Assembly (NCBI GenBank): GCA_038363925.1
Contig: JAQQWL010000011.1
Coordinates: 6,138,001-6,202,000 of the forward strand
Length of the DNA: 64,000 nucleotides
Direction: 5' to 3'
DNA from: Apiospora phragmitis
Taxonomy: Eukaryota > Ascomycota > Sordariomycetes > Amphisphaeriales > Apiosporaceae
Under the pieces are notes generated by a model. The model was not told where the DNA came from, ran no database searches, and worked only from the letters and a program-made list of their open reading frames with translations. Shown piece after piece: positions 1 to 10,725 of this stretch. Each line of letters starts with the position of its first letter. The first letter of the stretch is position 1. A program made the position numbers and the translations under genes.

Positions 1-349
1 AGTTATCGTTACCATCTCACCACCACTACTATTAATAATCTGCTCTCCATGTCGATCTTGACCAATCTCAGCCGCGGCCAGCAATTGCTGTGAACCCTGC
101 AGGTACCCGCCAATCAGCCCGGCACGTCACGTCAAACGCGCTGGCCAAACCATCCCATGTCCCCAACAAACCCCCATCCTGGCAATAGTACCGAACAGTT
201 GGAATCTCAACGCAGCCCAATTTTCCTTTCACGTGCGCCAGGGTTTCAAGGCCGCGATCAGACGAAGGAAGGGTACCTAGACAGACAATTTCTTACAACT
301 GAATCCTTACCATCCATCTGGGTTTCTTCCGTCAAGTTCTGTTACCAAA
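1..349. other. upstream region of the dehydratase gene
   Basis: No gene is visible. The stretch is the presumed promoter and 5' leader of the Phs1-type dehydratase that starts at 350. It contains pyrimidine-rich stretches, as is common in fungal leaders. A reading frame open from 157 runs into the dehydratase frame, but its first 70 codons show no family similarity, so I take them as leader. Confidence 0.4.
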
Positions 350-1196
350 ATGGCACAAGATGCTGCGCCAGCTCCAAAGAGGTCCTCCCCATCAAGACCG
401 GCTACCTCATCCTCTACAATGCCGTGTCCGCCATCCTCTGGGCCACCGTCCTCGGCCGCACCGTCGGCGCCAACCTGCTGAGAGGCCCGGCTTTTGTCTA
501 CATCTCGACCGGCGACTTCGTGCTATGGACGCAGACTCTGATGATCATGGATGTGCTGCACGGTCTCTTCGGTATGTTGCAAATCACCCCCGCATACTTC
601 TCCTCCTTCTAGTTTCTTAGCAGGCAGCTTTGGCCGAGCTGTGACCCCTAGCCCTGGCCACAAAAAGCATTGGCCAGAGCGAGAGCTCTCCCCATAGCCA
701 TACATACGTCACAGTATAGACTAGCTAACCACTTGTGACCGCGCACGTAGGCATCGTCCGAACCGACCCCGTCACGGCCGCCGCCCAAGTCGCATCCCGC
801 TACGTCGCCGTCTGGGGAGTGCAGTACCCGTTCCCGGCGCTCTGCGCCTCGCCCGTCTACTCGACGATGCTGTTCGCCTGGTCGGTGACCGAGGTGATCC
901 GCTACACGTACCTGGCGGTCAAGCTGGGCGGCTACGAGCCCGCCGCCTTCACCTGGGTCCGCTACAGCTCCTACCTCGTCCTGTACCCGCTGGGCATCAC
1001 GAGCGAGATGGTCCAGATGTGGCGCGCGCTCGCCCCCGCCGGCCACAAGTTCGGCCCCCTCTACCAGCTGTTCCTCGGCGTGTCCCTATTCGTCATTTGG
1101 CCCATCGGCGCGTACGTGCTCATCGGCCACATGAACAGGCAGCGCCGCAAGGTCCTGGCCGCTCAGAAGTCGGAGAACGTGAGGGCTACACAGTAG
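350..1196 (+). CDS. PHS1: very-long-chain 3-hydroxyacyl-CoA dehydratase (Phs1/HACD family)
   Basis: This is the ER membrane enzyme that removes water from 3-hydroxyacyl-CoA in the third step of very-long-chain fatty acid elongation. Exons are 350..571 and 751..1196; the intron has GTATGT, CTAAC and TAG signals. The product would be about 222 residues, the normal size, with several hydrophobic segments. The catalytic region is clear: a Tyr in RYSSYLVLYP and a Glu in PLGITSE, the Tyr/Glu pair known for the family, preceded by the conserved TAAAQVASR segment. The ATG at 350 is not in frame with the body of the protein: one C is missing from the run at 387-390. Adding one base gives a length divisible by three (669 nt) and joins the Pro-rich start to IKTGYLILYN. 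An alternative upstream start at 157 is in frame but gives an unlikely N-terminal extension. Function is secure; the start depends on the indel. Confidence 0.9.
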
Positions 1197-1583
1197 TATC
1201 GCCCAGCTTCGGGTCTCTCCGTCGTATAGATTCTGTATAGAGCACGGACGGGATGCAGAAATCGACGAGAGAAAGATGGTGCGGGGTGGCACTTAGTCTA
1301 TTGTCCACCCAGGGACATACATATACTATGGTGCGTGAGGAATGGTAGCTTCAAAACGGTGTTAGCGGTCAAGGGATACATGAGACATGACATCATTACA
1401 GGAAAGAGGATCGTAGGGAGACCAGGCATTGGCAGATACGGGAAAGGATGGACTGGGAGTAATGCGTATATTAGAGTAACACCCGATAGAAATGCGGGCA
1501 ATAGCATAGATTTCTTATAATAGGATTGCATTCAATCTCGAGTATCATTTAATAGTTGGCGGAAATGCCTGCGTCTCCTTCCC
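1197..1583. other. convergent 3' intergenic region
   Basis: Space between the 3' ends of the dehydratase (+) and the hydrolase (-). Presumably the two 3' untranslated regions. No coding signal seen. Confidence 0.4.
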
Positions 1584-2907
1584 CTATTCCAGTTCCCTGC
1601 TGCTAGTCTCATACCAATCATTCTTCGCCCATTTGACAATCAAGTTCTTGGCGTCATCCGAGAGCTGCGAGTAACCAGGATTCTCCTCGGGTTCGAACAT
1701 GCCTATCGTACATAATCAGCATCTATTGGGCGTAGGCAAAGGGGAGGTGATTTAAGAAAGACATTGGACATATGAAAGCTGTGTGCAGTACTTACCCATA
1801 TGCGCCGAAATCTCATCCCTGGCTTTGTCGTTGATGGCCTCCCTCCAGTCGCCTGCCGCCTGCCGCGCCGGTAAGTTACAAAATGTCCGGTCCTTGCCCA
1901 CGACCAAGCCGACCGTGCTGACCTGCTTCGAGCTGGCCCCTTTTCCGAGCCGGGTATATAAGTTGGCGAAGCCGAGGTCAAGCTCCTGGGTCAGCTGGAC
2001 CATCTTCCGCACGCGCGTCTTCATCTCCTCGCCCTTGGCTAGGCACCCCCACGAACTCCAGGTGACCCCCGACCCAGCCCCAGCCCGACGAGATCTGGTC
2101 CCGTTTCACGTAGGCAGCGGCGCCACCGGCCACCACGGCCCCCGCAGCGCCGGCGTACATGGCCATCTTGCCCCAGTTACCCCAGCCGCCGCCACCTGTG
2201 TTGCCGCCTTGTTGCTTTTTGTCTTCCGCCGGCGGGGCTTCGAGGGCGGCGACGGGCTTCTGCGCCGGCTTCTGTCGCGAGGCGTCCTCCGCGGCCTTGG
2301 TCCCGCCCCATAGCGACGTCAGTCCGCTCAACTGCGTGAGCGCCGAAGCCGCAGTCTGGTAGTGGCTCTCGGCGCCGTGCGCGACAACACCCGGCGCGAT
2401 GCCGAGGTAGGGTGTGTCGAAAGCGAGGACCCCTTGTACGTACGGGAACATCATGGCATTGAAGCCGGTCTGCGGCGACGAGGGCGTCGCCCCCGTCGCA
2501 TCGGCGTCGTCTCCTCCGTCATCTTTGTGACTGCTGCTCTCTTTCGTATCGTGGTGCACAGGCTTGTCGCTGGTCAGCGCGATGAGGGTCTCGGCGGCGA
2601 CGATGCCGCCCATCGAGTGGCCAATGAGGATGGTGCGGACGCCCGGGTTGACGGTGGGGCTGGGGGTGCCGGCGGCGACCTCGAGGTCGATGACCTTGTT
2701 CAGCAGCCAGTAGCGGAAGCGGGCGACGCACTCGTGCAGGTCGCCGCGCGTCTCGAACTTGGGGTAGACGAGGGTGCGGATCTCGACCTTGGGGAGCTCG
2801 GCGCTCAGCAGCGCGGCGAGGTGCTCGGTGAACTCGCCGGCGGTGCCGAACGTGTCCTCGCCACCCTGGAAGCCGTGGATGAAGCACAGCAGCAGCGTCT
2901 TCTTCAT
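1584..2907 (-). CDS. alpha/beta-hydrolase, DUF676-like putative serine esterase
   Basis: Exons are complement 1796..2907 and 1584..1702 (intron 1703..1795, GTAAGT/TAG). The protein begins with an oxyanion-type FIHGFQGGEDTFG segment. The nucleophile elbow GHSMGG lies near residue 97, and FDTPYLGI near residue 165 is typical of lipase/esterase folds. A Gly/Ala-rich hydrophobic helix around residues 250-270 could insert in a membrane. The conserved C-terminal part, LDLGFANLYTRLGKG through WAKNDWYETS, lies in another frame: the C-run at 2046-2050 has one base too many, and removing it gives 1230 nt, 409 residues. Family membership is clear but the substrate is not; relatives are fungal proteins of unknown specificity. 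The 5' end faces the oxygenase gene, which is on the same strand. Confidence 0.8.
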
Positions 2908-3398
2908 CTTAGTCGTCGTCGTCGTTGTGTTCCGTCGTAGAAGGCCGCTTCCGAGACTCTAGCAGTCGTCTCCATTGGAAGGGAAACAAAAGCACATGAT
3001 CTTCAAAATGGATATAGGTTTGGCAGAGACAGTGGTTGAAACCTCGTATGTAACTGTCTTCTAGGTTAAGGCCTGTGATGTCTACTGGGTCACTAACAGG
3101 TGGGGTTGTAAGGCCCCTCCGCCGCATTATTTAGTGGATGACCAGCTAAGCGTCCAGGGGCTGATAGCGCTACTCTATCAAAAGTTGTGGATAACAAGTG
3201 GATGTAGCAGAGGGCCATTGGTTCACTCAACAACTACTTTGCTCATATGCTCTCACCAAATGTTGTTTTCTACAACATATGTCTCCTAGCATTCATGCTG
3301 AAATGGCTCGCTTGATATTTTCTACCAGTAGAGCTCGGGGGATCATACGACCCAAGAATTATGTGGTAAGCTTTGACTGCTGCCGAGCTTGAGAATGC
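2908..3398. other. intergenic region, tandem minus-strand genes
   Basis: About 490 bases between the oxygenase 3' end and the hydrolase start; presumed promoter of the hydrolase. Nothing else recognised. Confidence 0.35.
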
Positions 3399-4529
3399 TC
3401 AGTAGGTTGCGGCCAGTCTCTGAACCAAATAATCACCACTACTAATTCCTGCATACTTCTTGTCCGTCTCGGTCGCAAAGGTTCCCGGTATTGCCTCGAT
3501 AAAACTCTTGAAGTTCGGGTTGCAAAAGTACCTGTTCGTTGACATTAAACACAAGATTCAATTTACAAGTTCTCAGGACAGGCAGACTTACGCAATGCTA
3601 TACCGGGCCGGGTATACGTCTCCATCACCACTCGGAGGCTCAACGACCCGGTGAATCGTGCTCTTGATGGTGTCGTTGCTCCATCTGGCCAGAAGATCAC
3701 CTGCGTTCACCACGCAAGTATCCTCAATGGGGGTAGCATCCACAAACACACCGGTCGGGCTTTTGACCTGCAGCCCACCCCTCTGGTCCTGGAACAGCAG
3801 AGTGATACTCCCATAGTCGCTGTGTGCGCCGGCGCGGACCTGTCCCGGATTGATCTTGAAGACGTCTTTCCTGACCTCGGGGTAATGAAGTAGGCGCAGC
3901 GTGTTATCGCCCACGTCGGTGTAGCCGTCGAAGAACTTCTCGTCCAGGTCCATGGCCACGGCGATGGCCCTCATCACCTCGGTGTGCATCTCCTTGCACT
4001 TGTCGTGGAAGTCCAACATGGTGGACTTGAAACCTACGAGCTCGCCAGTCTCCTCGGGCCAGTGATTAGGAAGGTCCGGCTCGCCTTCGCGGCCAATCTC
4101 CAGCGACTCCTTGATGTCGGGGTTGCCCTCCCGCAGCTTCTTGACGTCGTTGATGTCCGTCAACTGGGTCGTCTTCTCACGACCGGGTGCGGAGTAGCCC
4201 CGGTTTGCTTCCGGGGTAGTCCAGACGTGCTTCATCTTCTCTTCCGTCGGCAGGCGGAAGAACTTGCAGAGGTCGCAAAGACTTGTTTCCGCGTCTCAGG
4301 GCTGATAGGGAGACCCTTCAGGTAGATGAATCCTGCCGTCTGGAATCCATGGAGAATGGCCTTGGCCGTCTCCTTTCGCTGCTCGGGATTGCCATTCAGG
4401 AAAGCCGAGAAGTCGATGAGCTGATATGGTGTTTAGGACTTGCATCACGTAAACTGACAATGGCGGAGGTAGGGTATATATACTTACTGGGATGACAAGT
4501 CCTTCGCTCTTAACAGCTGCAGATTCCAT
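3399..4529 (-). CDS. 2-oxoglutarate/Fe(II)-dependent oxygenase (isopenicillin N synthase-like)
   Basis: Exons are complement 4488..4529, 3592..4420 and 3399..3531; introns of 67 and 60 nt have GTAAGT donors. The N-terminal DIOX_N part (LIDFSAFLNGN, FQTAGFIYLKG) is followed by the jelly-roll core. The iron triad is visible as H-x-D in GAHSDYGSITLLF and a distal His in KSTIHRVVEP, and the 2-oxoglutarate-binding Arg-x-Ser in ARYSIAYF, which spans the last intron. The frame breaks near 4271-4281, between the ETRKQVFA and LCKFFRLPTEEK segments; one missing base accounts for it, and the corrected length is 1005 nt, 334 residues. Such enzymes hydroxylate or ring-close small molecules; the substrate cannot be read from sequence. 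It is divergent from an amidohydrolase gene about 1 kb away, which may mean a shared promoter and pathway (inference). Confidence 0.88.
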
Positions 4530-5529
4530 TTTGATGTAATCTCAAGGTATGAACTCAACTCAAGGGCACCGAAGCGGTTTGTTCTCCCACGTCAAGATTC
4601 TACGTGTCACTCTCGGTTTATAAATCTTCTCTTCCGGATATTGCTCTGCTTTTGAACCGAGTAATGTTGGTTGAGGATGATCAGATCAAATCGGATGGAC
4701 AGTCAGATAAGTCCCTGAAAGGTTTAGGGTGGGCATTCGGCTGCATTTGAGTCCGACACTTGGATAGGCAGGCAAGCACACACAAGACCTAGATCATTCC
4801 GGACCCCTCTGTCTGCTTGGGATAATACCAATGTAGATCGCTGCATGACTTGGCGTGTTGTTATTGTTATTGTCACGTATATACATGCAGTAATAAGAAT
4901 TATCCCTTCAATAAAACAGAGAGAACCTTGAACGTCCTCAGAAGGTCCATTGATTTCTTCGACATATGAGAACTACCGAGTGCCTTGTCCTTAACCCGAA
5001 ACCTTCTAACTCAGGTAGTCAAACTCAATATATCTTGATTTTACGTCGTACAGAACCTTCACTATTTACGTCTAGAGAAGTGCACGCAGCCAGTCACTGC
5101 AGTGTAAGATAAAGCCATTGTCCCCTCCTGCAGATAAGGTCGGGGTAGAGCAGAGTTGCGGGGCAGACAGCCCGGTTGAATGTGGGGTTGACTATTCCGA
5201 CAGGAGGTTGTCCCGGGTAGTCCCTCGATAACCGCCGGTGGTAGTACTCATGACTATCCGTCTTCTGTCAACTATCTCAAGCCTAATGATAATGGTGCAT
5301 TATTCCTAGTTCTAATTCCTACTCGAATAGGAGACGTCCGGGGAGTCTCCACTCTCTATAGCTCATCTCCTTTGAGGCAAGCTGTCTCAGCTATACTACT
5401 ACATACCTACCGTCCTGACCCTCGGCACATGCAATCTACCAACTCACCAAACTCTATACACGAATGTAACGTCTTGTTACTGGACCTATTCGCAACATCG
5501 TGAAAGTAAAAGACGCAATTCTACACAAG
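4530..5529. promoter_or_regulatory. divergent promoter region, oxygenase/amidohydrolase
   Basis: One kilobase between two genes transcribed away from each other. No coding signal. The layout allows co-regulation, but I cannot name a binding site with confidence. Confidence 0.4.
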
Positions 5530-6818
5530 ATGACCTCATCCGGATCCCGCGTTGTGGACATCCACACGCACATGTATCCACCTGCCTACGTCCAACTCCT
5601 AGAGTCGAGGCAAACCATCCCCCTGATCCGCCGGTTCGCCGGCGCCAAAGATCCGCGCTATATCATTTTGCCTGCCGAGGCAGAGTCGCTGGAGAAGATG
5701 GGCCAGGCCGGAGCGGAATCGACGACCGCCCAGCTGCCGGGGCGGCCGGTCACCTCGCACTATTCGTCGCTGAAGCAGAAGGTCCACTTCATGGACACGC
5801 ACAAGATCGACATCTCGGTCATCTCTCTGGCGAACCCCTGGCTCGACTTCGTGGCCGAGGCCGAGGCTGCCGAGACGGCCAGGTCCGTCAACCGCGAGTT
5901 CGAGTCCATGTGTCTCGAGCACCCAGGCCGGCTCTTCTTCTTCGCCACCCTGCCTCTTAGCGCGCCGTCCGAGGAGATCCTGGCGGCCGTGGAATTTGTT
6001 CGGGGGCTCAAGCACTGCCGAGGTGTGATTCTAGGGACATCTGGCTTGGGCAAGGGGCTCGATGACCAGAGGTTGGTACCTGTCTTTAAAGCGATTGCGA
6101 AAAACGGACTTATGATATTCCTTCATCCGGTAAGCCAGAAATCAGCTATTACGTACCCTGACACTTGGTCGTGTACTCATTGCAGCGACCCTGAGAGATG
6201 TCCATCATGATGGAACACCCCTCTTAACATTAGTCGGGTTCCCTAGGCCTTACTAATATGTACATTTAGCATTACGGCCTTCCAAGCGAAGTATGGGGAC
6301 CTCGGGCGACGGAAGAGTACGGGCACGTGTTGCCCCTCGCACTTGGCTTCCCGCTTGAGACGACTATTGCGGTCGCACGCATGTATCTCGCGGGCGTCTT
6401 TGACGAGGTGACCGACCTCAAGATGCTCCTCGCCCACAGCGGCGGCACACTGCCGTTCCTGGCCGGGAGGATAGAAAGCTGCATCGTACACGATGGCCAT
6501 CTGGTGCGGGAAGGCAAAGTCGGACCGAAGCGGCGGACGGTGTGGCAGGTTCTGAAGGAGCAGATCTACCTTGATGCTGTCATCTATTCCGAGATCGGGC
6601 TCAAGGCGGCCATCGATGCGAGCGGCGTAGACAGGCTGATGTTCGGGACCGATCACCCTTTCTTCCCGCCCCTAACCAGTGACGAACAAGGCGAATGGGA
6701 AAGCATGACGTGGAACAAAGCAGCGGTAGAAAAGGCCCTTGGTGAGGGTAGTCAAGGCACTCTGGCGGTCATGGGCGGTAATGCTATCGAAGTATTACGA
6801 CTAAAGGAAGATGCCTAG
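5530..6818 (+). CDS. amidohydrolase-2 family, ACMSD-like metal-dependent decarboxylase/hydrolase
   Basis: Exons 5530..6129 and 6270..6818 give an intact 382-residue protein. The intron has a GTAAGC donor and a TACTAAT branch site. Metal ligands of the amidohydrolase TIM barrel are all present: H-x-H in VVDIHTHMYPP near the N-terminus, a His in IFLHP at the exon junction, a His in LLAHSGGTLPFL, and the late Asp in RLMFGTDHPFF. The spacing fits 2-amino-3-carboxymuconate-6-semialdehyde decarboxylase and related fungal decarboxylases. The ATG at 5530 is chosen because the frame upstream offers only a GTG at 5500. The exact reaction (decarboxylation of an aromatic or muconate-type acid is the family norm) is inference. 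Confidence 0.9.
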
Positions 6819-7577
6819 AATGTCTGAGATATTCATTCATTCGAGTCGTCTCAACCTATGAATTGATATTTGGAGAGACTATCCTCGGATGATGCCAGTT
6901 CCAGCCACTACGTGATGTCTGAGCCGCAAACACATGCCTATGCCAGGAACTTACAGTAAGCAATTTGCTGTTGATGCTCGACAAATGAATTGTTTGTTTG
7001 CTTTGACCCAGCAAAGATGGTTCCGAATTCCTCGAGATTGCCAACACACATTCGCAAGCGCCTGCTGCCATGTCAGGGGGCAGTGCTTACCGGCCAGCTC
7101 TAGCACAACCCGTAAGCGCAGTGCATAGCCACGAAAAGCTGCAAGTAGCCGCAAATTAGGCACGCGTGTTTCTTTTCGGTAACTGGAGTTCCGGGAGGCT
7201 GTCTTCACTTGTTTCTTTCTTTCGAAACTTCTGTCAACTTAATTTAGTACGGATGTGATGCTATTCCGAATAGCCCAAGGGCCTATCTTCGCGGCGGCGG
7301 GCGAGCCAACAGTGAATGGCCTGAACCCTTAGATTGGTATTCGCTATCCTTGTGGAAGGAGGCCTACGGAGAAGATGTAGAAGATGTAGAAGAAGTCAGT
7401 CAAGTCACGAGCTTAGAGAGTTAGTTGAGCATCTAGCAACAGCATCATAAACACACACAAGCAAACACCTCCCTCTGATTCTCAGCTATCTTCCTCGTCT
7501 CGCTCGACTATCCGTTAAACGCAATCCTACTCTATAGGCCTCCAAACATATTACTATCCAAGCAACCAACCACCACC
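6819..7577. other. intergenic region before the cupredoxin gene
   Basis: About 760 bases without a supported gene. It should contain the amidohydrolase 3' end and the cupredoxin promoter. A short GAAGATGTA repeat lies at about 7372-7391. Confidence 0.35.
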
Positions 7578-8237
7578 ATGTTCACCACCACATCCCTCAC
7601 CGCGGTACTTGCCCTCCTTGTTTCAGGGGCCTACTCCATGCCTACAGGCACAACCTGCGACAAGCCCTCACAAGTCGCCGCCCCGCCCACCGGCGTCACG
7701 CACACGGTGGTCGCGGGCGCCAATGGGCAGCTGAGGTTTGAGCCCGAGAGCGTCGTCGCCGCCGTAGGCGACATCGTCGAGTTCCAGTTCCGCCCCAAGA
7801 ACCACAGCGTGGCACAGTCGTCCTTCGCAGAACCCTGCGTGCCTTTGGCAGTAGCAGCAGCAGACCCGCCGCCGCCCGCCAACGCCACTGGCTACTCGTC
7901 CTGCTCCCCCTACTCCCGTCGCTCCCATGCGGGTGGTAGTGCGGCTGATGATGACACCCCCTTCTTCGCGGGCTTCGACTTCGTGACTATGGAGGGACTC
8001 GCCAACCACGCCTTCTAGGCCCTCGTCAAGGACACCAAGCCTATCTGGTTCTATTGCCCGCAGCCCACGGGCGCTCACTGTACCAATGGCATGAGCTGCG
8101 TGATCAACGAACCCCACGACGGTCCCAACACTCTCACAGCTTACAAGAAGGCCGCCAAGGCCAATATGACGGTTGTGCCACCCATGGTGCAGGGCGGGAA
8201 GAACGTAGCGAGGATGGAGAAGAAACCTATGGCTTAG
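7578..8237 (+). pseudogene. secreted plastocyanin-like cupredoxin with an in-frame TAG
   Basis: A single-exon frame of 220 codons. The first 18-20 residues are a signal peptide (MFTTTSLTAVLALLVSGAYS). The cupredoxin fold follows: HTVVAGANGQLRFEPESV, then GDIVEFQF and a His ligand in KNHSVAQS. The C-terminal copper half has Cys in PIWFYC, His in GAHC and Met in NGM, the expected type-1 copper set. Residue 147 is TAG at 8016-8018, where relatives usually have Gln before L-V-K/N-D-T-K-P-I-W; a CAG-to-TAG change would explain it. The frame continues cleanly for 73 codons after the stop to the TAG at 8235. Either a nonsense allele (a CpA-to-TpA, RIP-type change) or a sequence error. Such proteins are extracellular and often expressed during development or host contact, with unknown function. 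Confidence 0.8.
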
Positions 8238-9087
8238 CCTTGGTGTGTTTAGCCAGGATGGACGCTGCCGACGTAATCATGGACATGGCGCCGGTGTGGG
8301 AGCATTACAGGCGCAGTGGTGTGACATCTTGCATAACAACGGCGTCTAGGTCGTCTTTCATCATGGTTCGGTTATGGCACGGGTATTTTGGATTCACGAT
8401 AGGATAGATAGAATGGTTTTGGTAATGCAATATATGTTTCTGCAATATCTTCGTATGGAGATGTTGATCAACAGACTCGTGAGTTCAAGCCCTAGCTGAC
8501 CAGATATCTATCTATGTGATCGCTGGTATTAGATTGGCTCGGCAAGGATTGCAATGATACACCCAAGTTTGCCCATCAAGACATTAACCAAGGAGTCGAC
8601 GATTTTCTGGACACGAAAGATGACCGAGAAACTCGGCTTTAAATGCTCGATTCGTCCTCGTCTTGCGAGCCAGACGCAGATTAGCGAGTCTCCGGCGCGC
8701 CAGGCCGTCAAACCCTCAGCCCCCCCAACGTCAGGAAAGAATACTTGGCTATACACATAACAGGAGCAGCTCCTACTTTTATAACCTCGGGATAGTATGA
8801 ATCCCGAGAGAGATCATAATCAAAACTGTATGCTTGCCTTAAAATACCGGAGTTAATTGGTAAAAAACGAGTTTCAATTTTATAAAAAAGCACGAGAACG
8901 AAATTTAGTATAGTTAAGTAAAAATAAACGACGTAGCATTCTATTCGTGAACACTATGGTTGCTCCTCGTTCCGCAAGCGTTCAATTACCATCTGCTACC
9001 GTGCCCATCCCATCACGCAACGAAGGTCAAGTATGACCTCATCACAAGAACCGCCCCGAAGACGGAGCCATGGCTAGTCCTGTTGGT
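8238..9087. other. gene-free region, partly AT-rich
   Basis: No gene recognised. 8760-8950 is clearly more AT-rich than its surroundings, with poly-A/poly-T tracts, and could be an old degraded repeat or simply 3' flank. Confidence 0.3.
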
Positions 9088-10225
9088 TTAAGCCCATCGA
9101 GAAGCTGGCAGGCCCTTCAAGCCATTCTTCGCCATGTAGGCCCTCTGCTCCTCTCTGTATGTCTCGTCGAAGGTGAATTCGACGAGGGCCCGCCGCCAAG
9201 AACGGTGCTCTTGTCGGCGGGGAGAGGAGTCGAGACGACGGCTTCACGGGTTCCGAAGGCCGTGTCAACCAGCACCTTCTCAGAGGTCTCGGGAGTGTCT
9301 GTCGACTTGAGAAGGGTGGTCGACAGAGAAGTCCGTGGCGAGTGGAAGTGGCACGAAGAAGACGGCGACCAAGGATGATGGCAACGATAGCGGTTAGGGT
9401 TCCAGCAACAATGATTCTACCGACAATGACTACGCTCCGGAGCGCAGTGTGAAATCCAAGGGCACCGCGAAGGGCAAGAAGTTCTGCGCTGGCCAAGATG
9501 ATGCCTACTACAAGGCCTTCGATAGGTCCTTGAAGTGGGATAATGAAAGAGGAGGAGAGACCTCTGGTCCGTTGCTGACTACCCATCTGTTGGGCGGGAG
9601 GATGGGTAGGCGTGCCAAGCGATGCGCTGCTTCTGGTAGAAGATTGGCTCGGCGAGATCGAGGCAGCTGGCTGCGGGTGGTCGCGATTGATACTCATCTT
9701 GGATCCGCTGAGAGATGCGTCAGATCTGGCATACGGGGTGCGATCCTTGGGTGGAATAGCAACCAGAGGGGGACTGGGAGAGCGTGGGTCAACGAGCTTC
9801 TGCCGGATGAGAGCTTCATCTTGGACTGCAAGAAAATAAGAGGTAGCTAAGAAGAAAGAAACGTGGAGTGATAATACATACGACGAACCCAATGGGTGGC
9901 TCTCCCATCGACGATGTCCATTGGTCGCAATGTAGACCCGTGGGTAATCCTCAACAAGACCGTCGACCGGGTTCCACGTCAAGGCCCAAGTACGGCCACC
10001 ATCAGCGAAGGAGGCAATGGCACGCCGATACTTGGGTGTATCGGCTTGGTGGTCGAAATCGTCGCACAACGCGGCACGCGCGTTGGTCACGTCTGCGACG
10101 GTAAAGCGCGTATTCAAAACACCATTACCAAGCTGGGCGGTTATGTAGTTCTTGGCCACCTGCTCATGCTCAACGATCTTGTCGTACGATGGCTGCTTCT
10201 TGTAGGGGAGGGAGATGTAAGACAT
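9088..10225 (-). CDS. unrecognised gene, paralogous to its upstream neighbour
   Basis: I do not recognise this family. The ATG at 10225 opens a frame of about 115 residues with a charged, soluble look (KIVEHEQVAKNYITAQLG; then RTWALTWNPVDGLVEDYP). An intron at 9826..9881 (GTATGT/CAG) is likely. The last exon codes for a Ser/Pro-rich stretch and ends with FDETYREEQRAYMAK and a TAA at 9088-9090. At least two frame changes are needed: one near 9914, where the paralog shows that DGRATHWV should follow, and one near 9190 before the ALVEFTFDETYREEQ end. The minus frame over 9380-9480 could encode a hydrophobic segment, but the other strand there reads as a hydrophilic Asp/Lys/Ser-rich chain, so the coding frame in that stretch is unsure. 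Do not infer function. Confidence 0.45.
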
Positions 10226-10467
10226 CAAACGGGCTATTCCGAGCAGCCATGTTGAGAGAGGTGTGAAAAGAACGAAGTGATGAGTGGGAAGAGAAGGTTT
10301 GACGACAGTATTAAAGACAACCTGGCCAGCACAAGTCAGTTGGAAAGGCGCAACGAAAAATTGAGAATGACAGTACCGGGAGAGCAAGCTCGCTTGGCAA
10401 GGTTCCGAGGAGGGCGTGTAAGGAATAGATTGGGAAGGATATTTTTGAGAGAGAGGAATGAACTTAC

Positions 10468-10725
10468 CGAGGCGACACGCGCAAGGAGGCAAACACAAGT
10501 GAAGATGGACGCCCTCGAACAGAACCCAATGGGTCGCTTTGCCATTGATATGCATACCGTGTCCACGATGACACGAATCCGCCATGAAGACCAGGGGCTC
10601 GTCTTGTACGAGACCGTTGATAGGGTCCCATGTCATGGCCCAAACTTTGCGTGGTGTGGTATTTGTACCAGTCGAGAAGAAGAGGTAGTTGCGAAGACAA
10701 CGGTTACTCGACTCGAGTAATCAAA
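10468..10725 (-). CDS. fragment related to the 9.1-10.2 kb gene (tandem paralog)
   Basis: The minus frame gives WAMTWDPINGLVQDEPLVFM and then NGKATHWVLFEG, ending at a likely GTAAGT donor (10467 onward). The downstream gene has TWNPVDGLVEDYPRVYIA and DGRATHWV at the same spacing, so the two share ancestry. The 5' limit is a stop just upstream, so either a first exon lies further out or the copy is truncated. No known domain is recognised. Confidence 0.4.

Noticed and set aside
387..390. Programmed ribosomal frameshifting as explanation of the frame breaks
   Set aside because: The breaks go in both directions, occur in unrelated genes and lack the usual slippery heptamers and following structures. 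Homopolymer error explains them better.
2362..2940. Plus-strand open frame of 192 codons
   Set aside because: Antisense of the alpha/beta hydrolase; rich in Gly, Asp, Glu and Val as expected for antisense of a GC-rich gene.
8421..8510. tRNA-like TTCAAG word
   Set aside because: No matching acceptor stem or anticodon arm could be built around it.
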